Shown here in pieces: positions 31,384 through 40,286 of a stretch of 43,800 nucleotides of DNA (within the stretch, counting starts at the first letter, position 1; every line of letters begins with the position of its first letter). Made by a program: the position numbers and the translations under genes. The DNA is from JBOFSQ01 sp051651625 (GTDB taxonomy: Bacteria > Planctomycetota > Planctomycetia > Pirellulales > Thermoguttaceae): contig JBOFSQ010000092.1 of the NCBI GenBank assembly GCA_051651625.1, forward strand, positions 1 to 43,800. The letters run 5' to 3'. The notes beneath the pieces are model-generated. The model saw nothing but the letters and a program-made list of their open reading frames with translations. It made no database searches and had not been told where the DNA came from.

Positions 31384-33315
31384 ATGCGAAAACTCGGCGT
31401 GCTGTTTGCAATTTTGATTTTGTCATGTGCGATGACGCGCGGCGCATTTGCGGCGATGGTGCTTGTCGAAGCGGAGTCGTTTGCAAATCTTGGCGGGTGG
31501 AGTGTCGATCAGCAGATGATCGACGTGATCGATTCGTCCGTGCTTCTTGCGCACGGTTACGGACGCCCCGTCGCCGACGCTACTACTAGCGTCACGTTTG
31601 CTGAACCGGGTGAATATCGCGTCTTCGTTCGTACTCGTAACTGGGTCGCACCGTGGACGCCAAACGAAGCCCCCGGAACATTCCAGCTCCTCATCGACGG
31701 TAAACCGCTCCCAACTCTCTTCGGTACAAAAAGCGATTCGTGGTTTTGGGAGTTCGGCGGAAACGTCACGATCACCAGTCCGCAGCAGCGTTGTGAACTT
31801 ACGCTCCACGACAAAACCGGATTCGATGGACGATGCGACGCAATTCTTTTCGTCCGCGACGCGAACTTCACGCCTCCCGAAGATGCCAACGAACTCAAAA
31901 CGCTGCGACGTAAACTCCTCGGACTCACGCCATCGCCCAACGACGCACCGCAATATCCGCGTTACGCCGGTACGCAATCGACTGTAGCAGCCGCGCCAGA
32001 AGAGTTTGACCTCGTCGTCTGCGGTGGCGGAATTGCTGGGACGTGCGCGGCGGTTGCGGCAGCGCGGCTCGGCGTGAAGGTTGCTCTCGTTCACAATCGC
32101 CCCGTTCTCGGCGGGAATAACAGCAGCGAAGTTCGCGTTCACCTCCAAGGGCGAACGCACTACCCGCCGTACCCGAATCTCGGCAACCTCGTCTACGAAC
32201 TCGACCCACTCCAAACCGGAAACGCCCAGCGCGGCGAAGTCTACCGCGACGACAAAAAACTCGACATCGTTGCCGCAGAACCGAACATCACACTCCTGCT
32301 AAATCATCACGTCGTCGCAGTCAACACCGAAAAGCGTGACGCAAAACCGCAACATATCACTTCGATCACGGCTCGTAACATTGTCACAAATGCGGAGTCG
32401 CGGCTTGTTGCAAAGACGTTCGTCGATGCTACTGGTGACGGCACCATCGGATTTTTGTCTGGTGCTGCGTACCGCGTCGGACGCGAGTCGCGGAGCGAAA
32501 CTGGCGAGCCACTCGCGCCCGAAAAACCCGATGCGCTCGTGATGGGTGCGTCAACGCAGTGGTACTCCGAAGAAGTTTCCGAGCCTACTTCGTTCCCGAA
32601 GTTGCCGTGGGCGGTGCAGTTTACTGCCGAAAGTATTTCGCCCGCACTCGACGGCGAGTGGGACTGGGAGACCGGAATGAACCGCGACCAAATCGGCGAT
32701 GCCGAGGCGATCCGCGACCACGCCCTTCGCGCCGTTTACGGTCACTGGGCGTATATGAAAAACGAGTGTGGCGGCGAGTGGCGTGAAAAAGTTGCGAATC
32801 GGCAACTGTCGTGGGTTGCGTTTATCGCTGGAAAACGCGAGTCGCGGCGCATTCTCGGTGATGTCATTTTGCAAGAGCAAGACATTGTTGAACAGCGTCC
32901 GTTCGACGATGCCTGCGTCGTAACGACGTGGACAATCGACCTTCACTACCCAACGCCGCACCAGCAAAAGTATTTTCCGCAAGAAGAGTTTCGCACTGTT
33001 GCGGCGCACAAAAAGATCGTACCGTATGCGATTCCGTACCGCTGTTTCTACTCGCGCGACGTTGACAATCTTTTTATGGCGGGGCGTTGCATCAGCGTCA
33101 CGCACGTCGCGCTTGGAACGATTCGCGTTCAGCGAACGGGTGGGATGATGGGGGAAGTGGTCGGTATGGCGGCGTCGCTCTGTCGAGAGCACAACACAAC
33201 TCCGCGCGGCGTCTACGCGCAGTATCTGCCCGAACTGATCGCACTCATGACCACCGGCGTTGCCCCGCACCCCGAACGCTACTACCCAAGTGCCGCACCG
33301 ATGTTGGCAAAGTAG
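31384..33315 (+). CDS. Secreted FAD-dependent oxidoreductase with beta-sandwich N-domain
   Basis: A 643-residue protein. The signal peptide MRKLGVLFAILILSCAMTRGAFA is followed by a beta-sandwich module (about 24-160) with VLVEAESFANLGGW and YRVFVRTRNWVAPW, like carbohydrate-binding or golvesin-type domains. The FAD domain begins DLVVCGGGIAGTCAAVAAARLG (Gly214-Gly219 dinucleotide site) and continues with NRPVLGGNNSSEVRVHLQG, FVDATGDGTIGFLSGA and LFMAGRCISVTHVALGTIRVQRTGGMMG, typical of the PF12831 FAD-dependent oxidoreductase family found in planctomycetes. An exported flavoprotein of this kind would need the Tat system or assembly outside; the signal lacks a twin-arginine. Substrate unknown, possibly a sugar derivative. 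Confidence 0.8.
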   Translation: MRKLGVLFAILILSCAMTRGAFAAMVLVEAESFANLGGWSVDQQMIDVIDSSVLLAHGYGRPVADATTSVTFAEPGEYRVFVRTRNWVAPWTPNEAPGTFQLLIDGKPLPTLFGTKSDSWFWEFGGNVTITSPQQRCELTLHDKTGFDGRCDAILFVRDANFTPPEDANELKTLRRKLLGLTPSPNDAPQYPRYAGTQSTVAAAPEEFDLVVCGGGIAGTCAAVAAARLGVKVALVHNRPVLGGNNSSEVRVHLQGRTHYPPYPNLGNLVYELDPLQTGNAQRGEVYRDDKKLDIVAAEPNITLLLNHHVVAVNTEKRDAKPQHITSITARNIVTNAESRLVAKTFVDATGDGTIGFLSGAAYRVGRESRSETGEPLAPEKPDALVMGASTQWYSEEVSEPTSFPKLPWAVQFTAESISPALDGEWDWETGMNRDQIGDAEAIRDHALRAVYGHWAYMKNECGGEWREKVANRQLSWVAFIAGKRESRRILGDVILQEQDIVEQRPFDDACVVTTWTIDLHYPTPHQQKYFPQEEFRTVAAHKKIVPYAIPYRCFYSRDVDNLFMAGRCISVTHVALGTIRVQRTGGMMGEVVGMAASLCREHNTTPRGVYAQYLPELIALMTTGVAPHPERYYPSAAPMLAK

Positions 33316-33328
33316 AAGTCGTGGCAGA

Positions 33329-33357
33329 GAATCGGAACACGAAGCGTAAGCGAGTGG
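33329..33357 (+). repeat. Single REP-like repeat copy
   Basis: One unit GAACACGAAGCGTAAGCGAG in an otherwise gene-free stretch (33316-33534). The rest of the gap holds no other recognised signal. Confidence 0.75.
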
Positions 33358-33534
33358 ATAGTGTGTCGCCATAGGCGATGTGGTTCCCCACTACACCCTC
33401 ACCAACAAAACTTCTCCACTCCCCATTGACGCCTAACATTTCTTTCGATACGATTCCGCTTGTCGTGTTTGCTGGTTGCTACTGTTTGTGGCCAGCCGTT
33501 TTCTCGTGTTTCGCTTTTTGAAAGGAGACTGACG

Positions 33535-34819
33535 ATGTACAAGACTTTGATGATTTTGGTTTGTGGACTGGAAACGATGTTCGACGCAGCGTGCGCTTTC
33601 AGCGGTACGCCAAATATTAAGATGGGGGGGGGGGGGCAGAGTTGGTAAACTCCGTGATGTCTTTGGCGTCTTCTCTGACGCCGCTGTTCCCACTACTTCT
33701 CGACGTCGCTCTCGCGGCTTCACTCTCGTCGAACTGTTAGTAGTGATCGCCATCATTGGCGTTCTCGTTGCCCTACTCTTGCCCGCCGTCCAAGCTGCTC
33801 GCGAAGCGGCGAGACGGATGCAGTGCTCCAACAGCATGAAGCAGTTTACAATTGCGATGCACAACTACCATGATGTTGCTCAGTCGTTTCCCGCTTCAAA
33901 ATCGTTTATCAAAGATGTGGATTGCTGGAGTGCCCAAATAATGCTTATGCCATACTATGAGCAAATGGCAAACTATGAAATGCTGTCAGCAACATCTGAA
34001 AGGCTGTTCCAAGAAGCTGGATACGGTTGGTGGTCCTACTTCTGTTACTGGAACGTTGATCAAGATTATGAGCTGATCGCCAAGGCAGCCCCTATCACAG
34101 CACTGCTTTGTCCATCCGACTCCCAATCTAAAGAACCAACCGCTGCTGTTGAAGCGGACTGGTATTGGGTTGGAATGCCACGCACCAATGTAATCGTATC
34201 GCGTGGTGACGGGCTTTACCATTGCGAAACAGACCCTGATGTGTATTCTCACAACATAAGTGTCAAACGATCTGTTTTTGCTCCCAAACGGTGGCGGAGT
34301 ACGGCCTTTTGCACAGATGGTACGAGTAACACCATTGCATGTAGCGAGACAGTGACGTCCACCTCTATGCGAAATAATACAGATGTGCGCGGTGGTGTTG
34401 TGCTCGCCGGTGATGCACACCAGTCACTAGACCGCGCGACAGACCGCTTGTGGTGTGCGAGTAATCGCGGTTACGGTGGAAGCAACAGAGCATTTGACCC
34501 AGCTAATGTAGCTGGTATTAGTGTTCGTGGATGTATTTCCGATGGTTCCGTCCAATACACGGGGTTTCATACGGTTTTGCCACCGAATTATCCGTCGTGT
34601 AACCGTAGTAATCACGAGGGTGACTGGGGATTGTACCCCCCGTCAAGTAATCATTCGGGGGGCGTTAACTCAGGATTCTTCGATGGTTCTGTTCGTTTTA
34701 TTAGTGAAACGGTGAATTTTGGAGCCGCCACGGCGCAACAAGTTGATAGCGGTCCAAGCCAGTACGGTGTCTGGGGTGCCCTCGGTAGCCCAAACGGAGG
34801 CGAGACCACCTCTTTGTAG
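33535..34819 (+). pseudogene. DUF1559 pseudopilin-like gene, out of frame at a 13-G tract (possibly phase-variable)
   Basis: The ATG at 33535 has an excellent AAAGGAG (33521-33527). Its frame reads MYKTLMILVCGLETM, then TPNIKMGGGGQSW and stops at 33648. The pilin-like domain is in another frame, beginning GFTLVELLVVIAIIG at 33716; the tract of 13 G at 33624-33636 separates them. One G fewer (12) joins the frames and gives KMGGGGRVGK, nearly the peptide predicted at the 3564 gene. A weak GTG at 33563 in the domain frame gives an alternative 418-residue product. The domain itself is intact, with AAREAARRMQCSNSMKQF, LCPSDSQS, DGTSNTIACSE and VWGALGSPNGG at the end. A lipoprotein gene follows, as usual. 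Confidence 0.7.
33617..33636 (+). repeat. Homopolymeric G tract (13 G) inside a coding leader
   Basis: The run is 33624-33636, preceded by TTAAGAT, as in the tract at 3620-3631. It switches the frame between leader and pseudopilin domain. Confidence 0.85.
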
Positions 34820-34855
34820 CAGGCGTGTTTCTGGAGAGGTCGTTTAACTATTTTC

Positions 34856-34882
34856 AGATACCGCTGATTTTCGGTGGTATCT
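34856..34882 (+). promoter_or_regulatory. Small hairpin before the lipoprotein gene
   Basis: AGATACC (34856-34862) pairs with GGTATCT (34876-34882). It lies between the DUF1559 stop and the lipoprotein ATG at 34905. It may modulate expression of the second gene; no T run follows beyond CTTTC. Confidence 0.4.
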
Positions 34883-34904
34883 CTTTCAGAAAGGTGGTAG
34901 TTCC

Positions 34905-35435
34905 ATGACGTATTTGCGTTCTATTTTGATGCTGGCTTTGTCACTGAACCTCGTAACGTTATTAGGTTGTGGTGGCGACCAACGTCCGCGAGATCTCCCG
35001 AAAACTTATCCTGTGAATGTCACTATCATTCAAGATGGCAAGCCACTAGCGGATGCCGCCGTAACGCTGATGCCTGATGATACCGCGAGCCGTTTTTCTG
35101 CCGTGGCCACAACAGACCGCAGCGGTGTAGCCAGACTCAAAACGTTGGGTATGTATGTAGGTGTCCCTGTAGGAAAGTATAGGGTGCTAGTCACCAAATC
35201 AGACAAGGTTGAAAAGCACAAGCCAATCACCGGAGCAAAACGGCCTGGTCCGGGTGGAAAAGGTGGTAACGTACTGGACGAGTTGCGTAAGGAATACGAC
35301 TTCTTTAATCTTATAGACCCTGTTTTTGGTGATATTGAGAAGACAACGCTGAATGCCGATGTGCAAGCACAATCGAACACTCTTTCATTTGACGTCGGTA
35401 AGGCCATTCGAGAGAAGATCGAATCAAGACGATAA
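34905..35435 (+). CDS. DUF1559-associated small lipoprotein
   Basis: A 176-residue protein. Signal peptide MTYLRSILMLALSLNLVTLLGC with lipidated Cys22. The mature part follows the carboxypeptidase-regulatory-like pattern seen in the other two lipoproteins: VNVTIIQDGKPLADAAVTLMPDD, TTDRSGVARLKTLGMYVGVPVGKYRVLVTK. A glycine-rich PGPGGKGG stretch and a helix LDELRKEYDFFNLIDPVFGD precede the C-terminal FDVGKAIREKIESRR. The ATG has AAAGGTGG upstream. It is 85 bp after the phase-dependent DUF1559 gene and likely in the same transcript. Confidence 0.78.
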   Translation: MTYLRSILMLALSLNLVTLLGCGGDQRPRDLPKTYPVNVTIIQDGKPLADAAVTLMPDDTASRFSAVATTDRSGVARLKTLGMYVGVPVGKYRVLVTKSDKVEKHKPITGAKRPGPGGKGGNVLDELRKEYDFFNLIDPVFGDIEKTTLNADVQAQSNTLSFDVGKAIREKIESRR

Positions 35436-35525
35436 CCGGACGAAATTTGTTGCGGTGCGTAATGGACACACACCGGTCACTCTGCTACGCTCCGTTTCTG
35501 GCTGCCGTTTTTGTACTCGGAATCT

Positions 35526-35595
35526 GGGCACTCGCTTACGCTTCGTGTTCTTATTGTCGTAACGCATTAAGAACGCGAAGCGTAAGCGAGTGCCC
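35526..35595. terminator. Long perfect-like inverted repeat between convergent genes
   Basis: A 28-bp arm at 35526-35553 and its inverse at 35568-35595 match at 27 of 28 positions, with a 14-base loop. The arms are two REP-like units (core CACTCGCTTACGCTTCG) facing each other; a third copy follows at about 35599-35613. It lies between the convergent genes ending at 35435 and 35613 and would make a strong hairpin in either transcript, so it may serve as a bidirectional terminator. Confidence 0.7.
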
Positions 35596-35612
35596 AAACA
35601 GAACACGAAGCG

Positions 35613-36932
35613 TCACATCACAATCAGCATCGCAAGTCCGCCGATGAATGGCGCGGCGAAGAGTGCGGCGACGCGGATTGCTAGACGCCGGTCGGCCATC
35701 ATAAAAACGATCAGCCACTTGAAAACGAGACTCCCCATCGCCGCCGCGACGATCAGTCGCCAACCGTCTTGCATCATTGTTGTTTGTGATGTTGTTACTT
35801 GCGCCGGCGTTGTTTCTATGACCGCCATTCGTGCCGTCGAGAGTGTTATTGCGTCCATGTCGGTCATGCCGGAGACGGCGGCAAGCAGCGTCAGCACGCC
35901 GTGCCCTTCTACGTTTGCTCGCACCGCTGCCAGCATCAGCAGCAGAACAACGTAAAGAACGCCAAAGGTGAGCGCGGTCTTGAGATACGCGGGATTCTTC
36001 GGACGCGAAACTTCGCACACTCCACGCGACGCCCCAAGAAACCACTCCACACTGACCGCAAGCAGCATCAGCCCCATCATAATTCCGAGCGGTATGACGC
36101 AGGTATATGTGAACTCACGACTAATCACAAACATCTCAACAAAGACGCGAACAAACACAACCGTCGATGCAACGCCAATCGTCACCGTCCCCGCATGGTA
36201 GTTCATGACGGAATCGCGTCCGCTCTGACAAACGCTCACCGTCGTCGCCGTACTCGAAACCGCTCCGCCCAAGAGGCCAGTTAAGACGCTCCCCGCACCT
36301 TCGCCCCAAAACAGCGAAACGATGTACCCCAAAAGTCCCATCCCAACAATGAACACAACCATCAGCCACGTTTCAAACGGATTGATCACATCGTAAGGGC
36401 CGAGCGTTCGATTCGGGACGACTGGCAAAATGATGCACGTTATCAAGACGAACTGCATTATTGCTTTCATATCGCCGTCGGAAAGGACGGTAACGGCGCG
36501 GTGAATCTCCGGCTTGAACTGAAGCAACAGAGCCGTTCCGCCGCCGACGACAATCGCCACCACAAACATCGACTCCATCGACAGCAAAACGCCGACCGTG
36601 AACATCACGAGCGTTGCCATAAACGTCGTCTGTCCGAACTCGATTTCGTGGCGTGTTGTTCCATCGTCGTCTGTGCCGTGCTGTTTGAGAATTGAACGCA
36701 CTGCCGCCATCACGTCTGGCAAGATTCCTCCGAGTGCGACGACGATGAGTCCGCCGAAGAGAATCCACGATCCGTGGGCCGTCGCCAAGTATCCGCATAG
36801 CGTCCCGAATATCGAGACGAGCGGAAACGTGCGAACGCCGCCGCGACGAACGTTCGACCGTTCCCGCTGCAAACCGACCAAGAGCCCGAGCACAAGCGAC
36901 AAGAGAAGCTGTTTTGCGATGAGTGTGTCCAT
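35613..36932 (-). CDS. MgtC/SapB-type DUF4010 membrane protein
   Basis: A 439-residue protein. The start is the ATG at 36932 (MDTLIAKQ); the frame runs farther upstream through repeat DNA without a better start. The N-terminal part is MgtC-like: LLLSLVLGLLVGLQRERSN, GVRTFPLVSIFGTLCGYLA. The remainder has about eleven more helices with GGAVSSTATTVSVCQ and GMTDMDAITLSTARMA, the pattern of the DUF4010 C-terminal domain. It is an inner-membrane protein of unknown transport function. A fold-back element begins 18 bases upstream of its start codon, so the promoter must lie in or beyond that element. Confidence 0.82.
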   Translation of the reverse strand: MDTLIAKQLLLSLVLGLLVGLQRERSNVRRGGVRTFPLVSIFGTLCGYLATAHGSWILFGGLIVVALGGILPDVMAAVRSILKQHGTDDDGTTRHEIEFGQTTFMATLVMFTVGVLLSMESMFVVAIVVGGGTALLLQFKPEIHRAVTVLSDGDMKAIMQFVLITCIILPVVPNRTLGPYDVINPFETWLMVVFIVGMGLLGYIVSLFWGEGAGSVLTGLLGGAVSSTATTVSVCQSGRDSVMNYHAGTVTIGVASTVVFVRVFVEMFVISREFTYTCVIPLGIMMGLMLLAVSVEWFLGASRGVCEVSRPKNPAYLKTALTFGVLYVVLLLMLAAVRANVEGHGVLTLLAAVSGMTDMDAITLSTARMAVIETTPAQVTTSQTTMMQDGWRLIVAAAMGSLVFKWLIVFMMADRRLAIRVAALFAAPFIGGLAMLIVM

Positions 36933-36949
36933 GTTGTTGGTGTGGGGGA

Positions 36950-37258
36950 TGGTGTAGTAAAACTTTCTTGCACGCAAACATTTGGTTCGACGAGTTTTCG
37001 CCCCAACGGGGCGACAGAACTTAGCCGTGGGTGAGCGGTATTCCGCGAACCCACGGTACACGGCCACACCAAAATCCGCAGCCCCAACGGGGCGTAAGAG
37101 CTGTGTATACGGCCTCCAATTCTTGCGCCCCGTTGGGGCTTTCTGGATTTTGGGGTTTCCGTACCGTGGGTTCGCTCCGCTCACCCACGGCTAAGCTCTT
37201 GCTGCCCCGTTGGGGCAAATTACACAATTCACGATTGCAATCAAAACTTTACCAAACT
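36950..37258. mobile_element. ~308-bp fold-back element related to the one at 2452-2754
   Basis: The left end reads GGTGTAGTAAAACTTTCTTGCA and the right end TGCAATCAAAACTTTACCAAACT-like sequence, a degenerate inverse of it. The interior is a large palindrome: CGCCCC-AAC-GGGGCG at 36999-37013, CCGTGGG/CCCACGG nested hairpins at 37025-37056, and their inverse at 37127-37140, 37164-37190 and 37203-37216, around a centre at about 37110. Its left half is close to 1-139 of the window in reverse. No target-site duplication could be seen, so the element has likely decayed. Confidence 0.6.
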
Positions 37259-37285
37259 CGCTTACGGCTTTTGTTTGAGGTTGCC

Positions 37286-37313
37286 TTGTATGAAACGGTT
37301 CGCTGGCTATACT
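37286..37313 (+). promoter_or_regulatory. Candidate promoter of the GspE/PilB gene
   Basis: TTGTAT (37286-37291), a 16-bp spacer and TATACT (37308-37313). The ATG at 37368 leaves a leader of about 48 bases, with AAGGAG at 37356-37361 as the ribosome site. Confidence 0.45.
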
Positions 37314-37367
37314 CACTATGGGGCGTAGATTATGCCCTAACATCGCCGCCGCTACAAGGAGACGGGT

Positions 37368-39089
37368 ATGGAAACGGGTGACATTCTTCTCAAACACGGT
37401 CTGCTCGACAAGCAGCATCTAGCAACGCTCCGCGCGATTCAGCGTGAGTCGTCGGTGGCAGTGCGCATCGACGAGCTTGCGATCCAAAAAGGGATGCTCA
37501 CCGAAGAACAAGTCCTGCGAACGCTTGGCGACGAACTCGGACTGACATTCGTCGATCTCGCCGAAGGACAACAGCAGATCGACCTTTCGCTCCTCAAAAC
37601 GTTTCCGAGTCGCTTCATTCACCGCGAACGAATCTTTCCGCTAAACGTGTCGGACGACGTTCTCGTCGTCGCAACGAGCGACCCGCTCAACCTCAATCCG
37701 CTCGACGAACTCGCACCGCTCACCGACAAAAATATTCGCCCCGTTCTCGCTATCAAAGGTGAGATCGAGAAACTGATCAAGCGTCATCTCGGCGTCGGGA
37801 GCGAAACGATTGACAGCCTCGTCGCGCAGCAATCGCAAAACGACTCGATTGAACTCCTCGAAGAACTCGAACTCGACGGGAGCGAACTTTCGGAACAGGC
37901 ACAGCTTCCGTCGGTGATTCGGCTGGTCAACGAGATTTTGATGGAAGCAATTGAGTCGCGGACGAGCGACATTCACATCGAGTCGGAGTCGAACGGACTT
38001 TCGATCCGGTTTCGCATCGACGGCGTTTTGCACCAGCAACATTTCCCCGCCGAGATCAATCGGTTCGCGCTTGCGATCATAAGTCGTCTCAAAATTATGG
38101 CGCGACTCAACATCGCCGAGCGACGCCTCCCGCAAGACGGTCGCATTCAACTCAAGTTTTCGGGGCGTGAAATCGACGTCCGCGTCTCGGTGATTCCGAT
38201 GATTCACGGCGAAGGGATTGTGATGCGTCTCCTCGACAAAGAGGCGATGGAGTTCACGCTCAAAGGCCTCGGAATGAATCCGAGTATCTACAAAACGTTT
38301 AGCGATTTGATTCGTTTGCCGCACGGAATCATTCTCGTAACGGGACCGACCGGAAGCGGTAAAACGACAACGCTCTACAGTGCCCTCACCGAAATCCGCG
38401 ACGCCTCGACAAAGATTATCACGACCGAAGACCCTGTTGAATATCGTCTCGATGGAATCAGTCAGATTCAGGTTCACAGCAAGATCGGTTTGACATTTGC
38501 GGCGAGTCTTCGCAGCATCTTGCGTCACGACCCTGACATCTGCCTCGTCGGCGAAATCCGCGACCTCGAAACGGCGGAAAACGCGGTGCAAGCCGCGCTC
38601 ACCGGCCACCTTGTCTTCAGCACGCTTCACACCAACGACGCCGCAGGCGCGTACACGCGACTCACCGATATGGGGGTTGAGCCGTTCCTTGTTTCGAGTT
38701 GCGTTGAAGGAGTGATGGCGCAGCGACTTGTGCGGCGTTTGTGTCAGCACTGCAAGGAGGCGTACACGCCGGATCGCGCCGATTTGCCCGACGATTTTCC
38801 GTGGGATCGCATGATGAGTGAGTCTGGCGGCAAACTGTTTCGTGCTGTTGGTTGCCGCGAGTGTCGCCGTGTTGGGTATCGCGGACGCAAAGGGATTTAC
38901 GAACTACTCGTGACAACCAACCGCATCCGCGAACTGGCGGGCGTTCGCGCGACGACCGCGTGGGAGATCAAACGCGCCGCACTCGAAGACGGCATGACAA
39001 CTCTCCGCACCGACGGCTGGGAGAACGTCCTCGTCGGTGAAACGTCTGTCGAAGAAATCGCGCGAGTCACGAAACGCGACATGGTGTAG
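37368..39089 (+). CDS. gspE: GspE/PilB-family secretion ATPase
   Basis: A 573-residue protein. The N-terminal T2SSE_N part (about 1-140) is followed by the ATPase core: SRTSDIHIESE, Walker A GPTGSGKTTT (326-335), the aspartate box TTEDPVEY, Walker B LVGEIRDLETAE and the histidine box FSTLHTND. A zinc-binding set follows: CQHC (459-462) and CREC (496-499), then GYRGRKGIYELL. All features needed for type II secretion or type IV pilus assembly ATPases are present. It may power export of the three DUF1559 pseudopilins of this window, but no other secretion gene is adjacent. The start is the ATG at 37368 with AAGGAG upstream. Confidence 0.9.
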   Translation: METGDILLKHGLLDKQHLATLRAIQRESSVAVRIDELAIQKGMLTEEQVLRTLGDELGLTFVDLAEGQQQIDLSLLKTFPSRFIHRERIFPLNVSDDVLVVATSDPLNLNPLDELAPLTDKNIRPVLAIKGEIEKLIKRHLGVGSETIDSLVAQQSQNDSIELLEELELDGSELSEQAQLPSVIRLVNEILMEAIESRTSDIHIESESNGLSIRFRIDGVLHQQHFPAEINRFALAIISRLKIMARLNIAERRLPQDGRIQLKFSGREIDVRVSVIPMIHGEGIVMRLLDKEAMEFTLKGLGMNPSIYKTFSDLIRLPHGIILVTGPTGSGKTTTLYSALTEIRDASTKIITTEDPVEYRLDGISQIQVHSKIGLTFAASLRSILRHDPDICLVGEIRDLETAENAVQAALTGHLVFSTLHTNDAAGAYTRLTDMGVEPFLVSSCVEGVMAQRLVRRLCQHCKEAYTPDRADLPDDFPWDRMMSESGGKLFRAVGCRECRRVGYRGRKGIYELLVTTNRIRELAGVRATTAWEIKRAALEDGMTTLRTDGWENVLVGETSVEEIARVTKRDMV

Positions 39090-39094
39090 ACATC

Positions 39095-39176
39095 CGAACA
39101 AGAACACGAAGCGTAAGCGAGTGCCCAATCAGAGCGGGAAGCGTAAGCGAGTGCCCGAATCGGAGCGAGAAGTGTA
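39095..39176 (+). repeat. Three REP-like repeats
   Basis: Three units with core ACGAAGCGTAAGCGAGTG after the gspE stop, the second and third with GGGAAGCG and GAGAAGTG variants, the third truncated. Confidence 0.75.
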
Positions 39177-39185
39177 ATTAGTTCA

Positions 39186-39255
39186 GGTTCGGCATAGCCG
39201 AACCCCCCAGTTATCATACGCCGAAGGCGTTTGGAGGGTTCGGCTATGCCGAACC
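39186..39255. repeat. Cruciform-like palindromes after gspE
   Basis: GGTTCGGCATAGCCGAACC (39186-39204) and GGTTCGGCTATGCCGAACC (39237-39255) are each near-perfect palindromes and inverse to each other; ACGCC-GAA-GGCGT lies between (39218-39230). The set can fold as three small hairpins or one large one. No gene lies here. Confidence 0.7.
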
Positions 39256-39316
39256 GCTGGGCGAGTGTAAGTTTCCGAACAAGTCCAATCAACCGTGAAA
39301 AGTTACAGGTATTTCA

Positions 39317-39514
39317 ATGCGAACAATTTTGATTTTGGGAATGTTACTCGGTCTTGCATCTGTGGTCGGTTGCCTTGAGAGTCCACCGCCGCCGGAGTCG
39401 TTGGGGACGATTTTGACATCGCTTCCATCGCTTGCCGAAGCGGAGGCACCGTATCACTATCCATACGGCGACCACACAAAATGCAAGTTTTCCGACGACC
39501 CGTTCGGGCCGTGA
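39317..39514 (+). CDS. Mini-lipoprotein
   Basis: A 65-residue protein with the signal peptide MRTILILGMLLGLASVVGC and a lipobox (Cys19). The mature part is only 47 residues: LESPPPPESLGTILTSLPSLAEAEAPYHYPYGDHTKCKFSDDPFGP, read in pieces, proline-rich then with an H-Y-P-Y and single Cys. It is too short for a domain call. It ends eight bases before the stop of the convergent DUF1638 gene. Function unknown. Confidence 0.6.
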   Translation: MRTILILGMLLGLASVVGCLESPPPPESLGTILTSLPSLAEAEAPYHYPYGDHTKCKFSDDPFGP

Positions 39515-39521
39515 AAACTTT

Positions 39522-40253
39522 TTATGGTGTGTCGATTGCGTCGTAGCAGTACGTCATTGCCTCTTGCGGCGCGAGAACGAAGAAGTCGTTCGTGCAGCCT
39601 TCATTAGAGTTGTTCCAGTCGCCATCGACGAGGCGTCGCAGGAGATCGAGGTCGCCGGTGAGTCGTTCGTATTCCCAGCCGCGTTCGGCGGCGAGGCGTT
39701 CGGTTTCGCGTTCGCCGGCGTCGCTTGGTTCGATCCCAGTTGCGATGAACGCCATCCGCGAATAGTGCGTCATCGAGGTCATCTGCTCGATGATGTATCG
39801 TGCGTTCTCTTCGCCGTACTTTGCCACCATCGACTCCCACTCGCACGACGCCGCCATTCCACCGGCGGGCGATGTTGTGAAGTCGCCGCGCTCGATCCAA
39901 CCGGTGCTCTTGAAGTACGTTCCGGGGTGTTCAAAAAAGTAGCGGTGATAACGGTGACGGTCGCCCAGTAGGAGCGTGATGCAGTCGTGGGCACGCGGAA
40001 TCACAAGCGGGATCGACTGCGTTTTCAGCCCGACAATTCCGCCGTTGCAGAGCGCGTATCCGAGAATGATCGCGTCGTATTGCGTCTCATCGACTTCGGC
40101 AATCGCCTCGCCGAGACGTTGACGCATCGCAACGCAACCGATGTCGTGGAGTGCCTTCGGCAGAAACGTCGCGTCAATCCGATGCGGCGACCGCGAGATC
40201 AAGTGACAAAGCTCACGGAAGAGCACTTCACACGCAATCAGTCGAAGTCGCAT
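39522..40253 (-). CDS. DUF1638 family protein
   Basis: A 243-residue protein. MRLRLIACEVLFRELCHLI, DAIILGYALCNGGIVGL and VIPRAHDCITLLLGDRHRY are characteristic of DUF1638, whose members occur in corrinoid methyltransferase contexts and elsewhere. The conserved C-E near the start, the C-N-G-G and the H-D-C residues may form a metal or cofactor site; this is inference. It is complete and cytoplasmic. The TPR gene lies upstream on the same strand with a 33-bp gap, so they may share a transcript. Confidence 0.82.
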   Translation of the reverse strand: MRLRLIACEVLFRELCHLISRSPHRIDATFLPKALHDIGCVAMRQRLGEAIAEVDETQYDAIILGYALCNGGIVGLKTQSIPLVIPRAHDCITLLLGDRHRYHRYFFEHPGTYFKSTGWIERGDFTTSPAGGMAASCEWESMVAKYGEENARYIIEQMTSMTHYSRMAFIATGIEPSDAGERETERLAAERGWEYERLTGDLDLLRRLVDGDWNNSNEGCTNDFFVLAPQEAMTYCYDAIDTP

Positions 40254-40286
40254 GGGCGGATGGGGAAAGTGTGGACAACGGGTTTC

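Noticed and set aside
36933..37184. Upstream extension of the MgtC-like gene
   Set aside because: It runs through the fold-back element; the translated repeat has no membrane-protein pattern and ATG 36932 begins the conserved MgtC start.
37641..38750. Long minus-strand open frame opposite gspE (369 codons)
   Set aside because: It lies wholly opposite a clearly conserved gene in a GC-rich codon context and has no recognisable domain. A shadow frame.
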